Made by a program: the position numbers and the translations under genes. 25,277 nt of DNA from a virus. Positions 21,711-25,277 of the stretch are shown here, piece by piece (the stretch's first letter is position 1; each line of letters starts with the position of its first letter). Under the pieces are notes generated by a model. The model saw only the letters and a program-made list of their open reading frames with translations. It did not search any database and was not told where the DNA came from. The stretch lies in IMG/VR virus record IMGVR_UViG_3300045738_000348, positions 1 to 25,277 of that record; one strand, 5' to 3'.

Positions 21711-22105
21711 TTTTTTACAGCTTCCTCAACAAGCTCTGCCCTATATTCATCTTCCCTACTGGCATACTCTAGAGCTAACTCATAAAACTCATCATACTCA
21801 TTGAAGATCTCTAAGGCTCGCTTAGAGGAGTAGGGCATTACAGTCTTCTCATCGTCCTCTAAAAGATCCTTCCAATCCAATAAAATATACTCAGCAGCTG
21901 CTTCTTTACTAAGTCCTAGAATTAACTCCCCAGACTTATCTTTCTTTATTGACCTTTGATTGTCAATAGCTACCTTACGTATAGCTTGTTTATACTTTCT
22001 ATTACCTATCCGAGCTATTTTTAACTTCCAGCCTTCTTCTGTAGTGAACCAAACACCGTCTTGTTCTTTTTCACGATCATATTTACATGCTAATAGACTA
22101 GGCAT
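21707..22105 (-). CDS. tail assembly chaperone G
   Basis: 132 aa. It follows the tail tube gene (after the HNH insertion) and precedes the tape measure gene, the position of phage tail chaperones. Sequence features: SLLACKYDREKEQDGVWF, LKIARIGNRKYKQAIRKVAI, LDWKDLLEDDEKTVMPYSSK, then a long acidic helix (YDEFYELALEYASREDEYRA). The ORF ends at a slippery site (GTA AAA AAT TAA) where -1 slippage makes the longer G-T product. G and G-T keep the tape measure soluble during tail assembly. The ribosome binding site AAGGGACACC lies just before the ATG. Confidence 0.85.
   Translation of the reverse strand: MPSLLACKYDREKEQDGVWFTTEEGWKLKIARIGNRKYKQAIRKVAIDNQRSIKKDKSGELILGLSKEAAAEYILLDWKDLLEDDEKTVMPYSSKRALEIFNEYDEFYELALEYASREDEYRAELVEEAVKN
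21710..21716 (-). other. -1 frameshift slippery site A AAA AAT
   Basis: On the minus strand the last codons of gene G are GTA AAA AAT followed by TAA. The heptamer A AAA AAT fits the X XXY YYZ rule for -1 slippage: both tRNAs can re-pair with AAA and the shifted frame runs straight into the T domain. The stop codon directly after the site may promote slipping. No strong downstream hairpin was obvious by eye. Confidence 0.78.
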
Positions 22106-22109
22106 TTAG

Positions 22110-22677
22110 GGTGTCCCTTTTTACTGGTCGGTGAAAGTTAATATTAAGCTAAAACTTCATTATACACAACTTTCTCACCAATAATTTCTTTGTGACCATG
22201 ATGCAGTTTTTTATGGCATGATCTACAAAGCCAAATAACCTCTTCTGGTTTTTTATAATCAGCATGATGCGCATCTGGAACACATCCTATAAGGCAGCAT
22301 GAACAACTATTAGGTCTCGCAATCTTTTTATCCCTAATCAAATTATTTAATTTTGTGGTTGCAAATAACTTTAATTTAGGGTTGACTATCACACCTATTT
22401 TTCGCTTATTCACATTTAAATTAACTTTAGAACCACATTTCTTACTACAATATTTTAATGTACTTTGTAAAAACCCTAAAAATTCTTTCCCACAATACTG
22501 ACATTCAACTTTAGCCTTCAGCATCTGCCTTCTATTATTCGGGAACCCTTTGTTCTTAACCCATACATTAAAAAGTTTACAAGGTCTATCATCAATAATA
22601 ACATAACACTTCCCATCTATGGAAGTAGTCTTGCAAACAATTCCATTGACTCTCAGTTCTTCATACATAGGTGTCCC
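22110..22677 (-). repeat. short direct repeat flanking HNH gene
   Basis: The 8-mer GGGACACC (minus strand) occurs at 22670-22677 just before the HNH ATG and at 22110-22117 just before the gene G ATG. In both places it supplies the ribosome binding site. It brackets the HNH gene, as if the gene had been inserted together with a copied leader. Eight bases is short, so chance is possible. Confidence 0.5.
22144..22668 (-). CDS. HNH endonuclease inserted in tail operon
   Basis: 174 aa. The N-terminal part has a zinc knuckle region (CQYCGKEF ... YCSKKCGSK, about residues 56-80). The C-terminal HNH fold is CSCCLIGC, then DAHHADYKKPEEVIWLC with RSCHKKLHHGH. The histidine pair and the CxxC zinc sites match phage HNH nucleases related to homing endonucleases. 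It interrupts the usual order of tail tube gene followed by chaperone G. This is typical of free-standing homing endonucleases that invade conserved phage genes. Lys- and Asn-rich composition is more AT-biased than its neighbours. Confidence 0.88.
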   Translation of the reverse strand: MYEELRVNGIVCKTTSIDGKCYVIIDDRPCKLFNVWVKNKGFPNNRRQMLKAKVECQYCGKEFLGFLQSTLKYCSKKCGSKVNLNVNKRKIGVIVNPKLKLFATTKLNNLIRDKKIARPNSCSCCLIGCVPDAHHADYKKPEEVIWLCRSCHKKLHHGHKEIIGEKVVYNEVLA

Positions 22678-22706
22678 CTAATTTTCTTACGACCTATAAT
22701 TAAAAA

Positions 22707-23888
22707 CTATGCAGCAAAGCGTTGAATAACAATCGTCTCCCCTTGTGTCTCATGGCGAAACGAACTAAAAGCTAAATCTGCAAGAATATCTGTATTCACA
22801 CCACCGGCAACACGAGTACCTGAAGAGTAATTAACACGAGGTAAGTCAATGACGTAACCTTTTCCTGTGGAGTCAGCAAATTGTATGGCTAATGCAGTAT
22901 CACTAAAGTTAAGATATTTATCAAGCTCAGCTACCTGAGTAAAGTATCCTTGTAACGTTCCAGTAACATCTACAGTGCCGCTACTAATACCGATTGGACC
23001 CAGTGTACCAATCTGCATTCTTTCTCGTAGATTATTACTTAATGTAATGGAGAACTGTGTACTGGCAAGGGCCACACTGCTCTCCATAATAGCCGTAATA
23101 TCCTCAATACCAGCCATTACTTCATTAGCTGGAGCAGCGGTATTACCACCATCTCCTTCAGTAGCAGCAGCGGATGCTTCGATCTTACCTAAAATACCAA
23201 ATGACCCTGTAACAATATTATCACTAGGTACGGTAAGAGTGAAGCTATCTATCATACATCCCGTATAGATAGAGAATATATTAGTTAAATCAGTGTACTC
23301 TTTCTCTAAACTGAAGGAGTTGTCTACAACTCCATTAACAATTTCCGCACCTTGAGTAAGGATATGTCCAGCATCAGTTCCATCTGTAACTAGAGTACTT
23401 CCTGCGACTACTAGTTTAGTTGCAGCAACAGTAACTATCCTAAAAAACGTATTATTCCCAGCCTCAGAAAAACCCGATGCTTTTATCCATCTATTAGCAT
23501 CAAATCCATCAGTAACAAATGACCCAGCAGTATTAAAAGAATTATCTCCCGATGCCGCATCTATATCATTTGTCCCATTAGTCACTCCACTTACTACTGG
23601 TGTAGTCCATGCAGCAGATTGCAGACCCCAACGAATAAAATCATCAAAAGCACCATAGCTTAATTCTATATTCATATCTCCAGCGACATTTATAGTTGTT
23701 CGCAGGTGGTCTACAATCTGTCTGTCGCTACGAATCTCAGCAGAATTTACAGTTCCTGTTATCTGAGCAATAGATTCAGAAGTAAATCTAAGATCTATTA
23801 ATTCGGTACCAACTGTAACTCCATATGACCCAGACCCATTAATATCCTCATCCTCGTACGCCAAATTCATGCGATTAGCATCTGCCAT
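22707..23888 (-). CDS. major tail tube protein
   Basis: 393 aa. The N-terminal section carries a pattern common in phage tail tube proteins: LRFTSESIAQITGTVNSAEI, RSDRQIVDHL, and INVAGDMNIELSYGAFDDFI. The middle has an inserted beta domain with Gly/Asp/Asn (GVTNGTNDIDAASGDN), and the end repeats tube-type strands (GTLQGYFTQVAELDKYLNF). It would polymerise into the tail tube. The leader contains two small hairpins and GAGGAG, consistent with strong controlled translation. Position after the tail terminator fits. Confidence 0.85.
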   Translation of the reverse strand: MADANRMNLAYEDEDINGSGSYGVTVGTELIDLRFTSESIAQITGTVNSAEIRSDRQIVDHLRTTINVAGDMNIELSYGAFDDFIRWGLQSAAWTTPVVSGVTNGTNDIDAASGDNSFNTAGSFVTDGFDANRWIKASGFSEAGNNTFFRIVTVAATKLVVAGSTLVTDGTDAGHILTQGAEIVNGVVDNSFSLEKEYTDLTNIFSIYTGCMIDSFTLTVPSDNIVTGSFGILGKIEASAAATEGDGGNTAAPANEVMAGIEDITAIMESSVALASTQFSITLSNNLRERMQIGTLGPIGISSGTVDVTGTLQGYFTQVAELDKYLNFSDTALAIQFADSTGKGYVIDLPRVNYSSGTRVAGGVNTDILADLAFSSFRHETQGETIVIQRFAA

Positions 23889-23902
23889 CGTACAATCTCC
23901 TC

Positions 23903-23948
23903 ACGCTATAAAGCGTACTAGATTATTGTCGCTACGCTGCAAAGCGTA
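23903..23948 (-). promoter_or_regulatory. two tandem hairpins before tail tube gene
   Basis: The leader has TACGCT-TTGC-AGCGTA (23933-23948, 6 bp) and ACGCT-TTAT-AGCGT (23903-23916, 5 bp), two near-identical hairpins about 16 bases apart. The second is directly before the GAGGAG ribosome binding site. They may stabilise the mRNA, mark an RNase processing point, or regulate translation of the abundant tail protein. There is no U-run, so they are not terminators. Confidence 0.6.
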
Positions 23949-23959
23949 AACAGTTGATT

Positions 23960-24376
23960 CTATACTTCAGTATCATCTGAATAATAAGGGACGTTGACAT
24001 TTACTTGATACCAGTTAGCCACACGACCAACTCGCAATATACTTGGTGTACGATACACGACACCACCTACTGACACAGACCTAAAAATCCCTGCTGTGTT
24101 AATCGCATTGACTAACAAATTAATATCTCTCGTTCCCTTACCAATTTCATCAAATATTTGTGCTGTAGCTATGCCAAAATGACGAAATCTCTTTTTAGTT
24201 CCAAGTTCTACTTGTACTGTTTCCCCAGGTGTTATTGTAAACCTTATCCAAAGACCAGATGTCGGTGGTTCTTCATCCTGGTTGTCAAATAATGTCGTGA
24301 CATTCTGACCAATGGTGATCTGTGTATTGAATCTAGATCTAATAGCATCTTCAACTGCTGAATAAGTAATGGCCAT
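23960..24376 (-). CDS. tail terminator protein (DUF4128-like)
   Basis: 138 aa. The pattern AVEDAIRSRFNTQ at the start, SGLWIRFTITPGETVQVELG and KKRFRHFGIATAQIFDEIGK in the middle, and VGRVANWYQVNVNVPYY at the end fits phage tail terminator proteins that cap the tail tube and bind the head connector. Length is typical. It overlaps the previous gene by one base (TAATG) and is followed by the tail tube gene, the expected order. Confidence 0.82.
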   Translation of the reverse strand: MAITYSAVEDAIRSRFNTQITIGQNVTTLFDNQDEEPPTSGLWIRFTITPGETVQVELGTKKRFRHFGIATAQIFDEIGKGTRDINLLVNAINTAGIFRSVSVGGVVYRTPSILRVGRVANWYQVNVNVPYYSDDTEV

Positions 24377-24789
24377 TAGAGTCTCACGAATTCCAAACCA
24401 AGTTCCTCAGCCACACCTAATACGAATGGATTACCTGCGTGCTTCTCAGTACCATCATGAACATATTGCAAGTAATGAATACTGTTTATTATAAAAATAT
24501 CATCAAACAAACCAACAGAAGAATCAATAGTAACTGTACCCGCTGCTATTGATGCACTACCCTCTCTATCAAAGAAATTCTCATCTACAAAAGCTGGGGT
24601 ATTATTAATACCAACTAACCAATTACCCTTTAATCTACCTGTGTCTACCGGGGTCCTATTAACTACTGCTGTTAATGCTCTCTTTGCTACAGTCTTCTTA
24701 AAAATCTTAAATTGATTTAGACCAGCTAATTCAACCTCAGTCTTAACGGCTGAAACAAACTGCCTAAGATTAGTAGAAGAAAAAGCCAT
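24376..24789 (-). CDS. HK97 gp10-like head-tail/tail completion protein
   Basis: 137 aa. The family hallmark NRTPVDTGRLKGNW lies at residues 44-57, after a helical segment (FKIFKKTVAKRALTAVV). HYLQYVHDGTEKHAGNPFVL follows, also typical of the family. HK97 gp10-like proteins act in head-tail joining. The gene sits between the connector gene and the tail terminator as expected. It overlaps the tail terminator start. Confidence 0.88.
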   Translation of the reverse strand: MAFSSTNLRQFVSAVKTEVELAGLNQFKIFKKTVAKRALTAVVNRTPVDTGRLKGNWLVGINNTPAFVDENFFDREGSASIAAGTVTIDSSVGLFDDIFIINSIHYLQYVHDGTEKHAGNPFVLGVAEELGLEFVRL

Positions 24790-24795
24790 TACTTT

Positions 24796-25167
24796 TTATT
24801 TTCTAAGTTGCACTTCGTATGCAGCAATCTGCTCGCCTGAATAAATAGGAAGAACAGACACTGCCTTAAAGGTAATATTATCAAACTCTACCAACATGTC
24901 CCTAACTGGAGTTAATGGAAGACCACTCGCAGCCATAAAGATCCTTGCATCCCCACGTTGTACAGAATCACCATCTACATATCGTTGTTCATAGTCAATG
25001 GGAGGTGAAACTTTAACAGTATACGTAGTGTTAATGGACTCAGAACCTGTACCAGTAACTGGATCATAAGAGTTAGCCAATGGTACGGTAAAGTCCATAT
25101 TCCTACCAACCTTATTAATAATTTCTAAGGTCTTAGGAACTAATTTCTTATCTAATGCTGTAGGCAT
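24796..25167 (-). CDS. head closure/head-tail connector protein
   Basis: 123 aa. Features: IINKVGRNMDFTVPL, a conserved-looking YDPVTGTG, TYTVKVSPPIDYEQRYVDGD, RIFMAASGLPLTPVRDMLVE and a beta end (IAAYEVQLRK). This beta-barrel-like pattern is that of the small stopper or head-closure proteins which precede HK97 gp10 in phages. The start follows the previous stop after two bases. Family name is assigned by pattern and position, not by a search. Confidence 0.72.
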   Translation of the reverse strand: MPTALDKKLVPKTLEIINKVGRNMDFTVPLANSYDPVTGTGSESINTTYTVKVSPPIDYEQRYVDGDSVQRGDARIFMAASGLPLTPVRDMLVEFDNITFKAVSVLPIYSGEQIAAYEVQLRK

Positions 25168-25169
25168 TT

Positions 25170-25277
25170 CTAACCACGTCTAATAATCTGAGTATTTTCT
25201 AATAAGTCAGTTAACAATTTATCTACTACCGTAAATTTCGTCTCTGGGCTACCTCCACCGAGAAATTCAATTTCATT
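25170..25277 (-). CDS. C-terminal fragment of upstream gene, probably connector
   Basis: Thirty-five codons are open from the window edge to TAG at 25170. The fragment reads NEIEFLGGGSPETKFTVVDK, then LLTDLLENTQIIRRG. It ends two bases before the head closure gene. In most phages this place is taken by a head-tail adaptor or capsid-side connector, but the fragment is too short to identify. Confidence 0.5.
   Translation of the reverse strand, partial: NEIEFLGGGSPETKFTVVDKLLTDLLENTQIIRRG

Noticed and set aside
1-25277. CRISPR array, IS element, integrase or att site
   Set aside because: No regularly spaced repeats, no transposase or integrase motifs, and no tRNA-end duplication were seen.

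Overview
The window is part of the genome of an AT-rich, tailed double-stranded DNA bacteriophage. Every supportable gene, tRNA, promoter and terminator lies on the minus strand, so transcription runs from high to low coordinates. A tail tube protein, a long tape measure protein and a separate tail terminator suggest a siphovirus-like virion. The tail-tip set (DUF2460, DUF2163, NlpC/P60 peptidase, TipJ-like hub) is the arrangement best known from gene transfer agents and related alphaproteobacterial phages, so an alphaproteobacterial host is plausible but unproven. No integrase, repressor or attachment site was seen.

Structural half (25277 down to about 8605): a partial connector gene, head closure protein, HK97 gp10-like protein, tail terminator, major tail tube protein, an inserted HNH endonuclease gene, tail assembly chaperones G and G-T linked by a probable -1 ribosomal frameshift, and tape measure. 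The DUF2460 distal tail protein follows. A cassette of about 3.2 kb then separates it from the DUF2163 protein. The cassette holds a membrane/coiled-coil protein, a small beta-domain protein, two tandem paralogs of an adhesin-like protein, a tiny basic ORF and a Pro/Ser/Thr-rich protein. NlpC/P60, a zinc ribbon and the TipJ-like hub complete the module, which ends at a strong intrinsic terminator (10131-10178). A DUF2793-like fibre protein and an unidentified 262-aa protein follow. Many junctions overlap as TAATG, TGATG or ATGA, typical of translational coupling.

RNA-rich middle (about 8600 down to 7090): a GC-rich non-coding stretch precedes a near-consensus sigma70 promoter. Downstream lie two small zinc-finger genes, two tRNAs and three compact segments with long perfect or near-perfect inverted repeats. 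One 116-nt segment lies exactly between the two tRNAs, starting at the base after the tRNA-Leu discriminator. These look like undescribed structured RNAs and are the most interesting part of the window.

Replication half (7062 down to 1): small hypothetical genes, a SNF2-type helicase, an SSB-like protein with an acidic tail, several tiny zinc-ribbon proteins, a tRNA-like gene with an abnormal 8-nt anticodon loop, and a CHC2/TOPRIM primase that runs off the left edge and may carry an MCM-like OB region. All functional calls come from reading motifs; no database search was possible.
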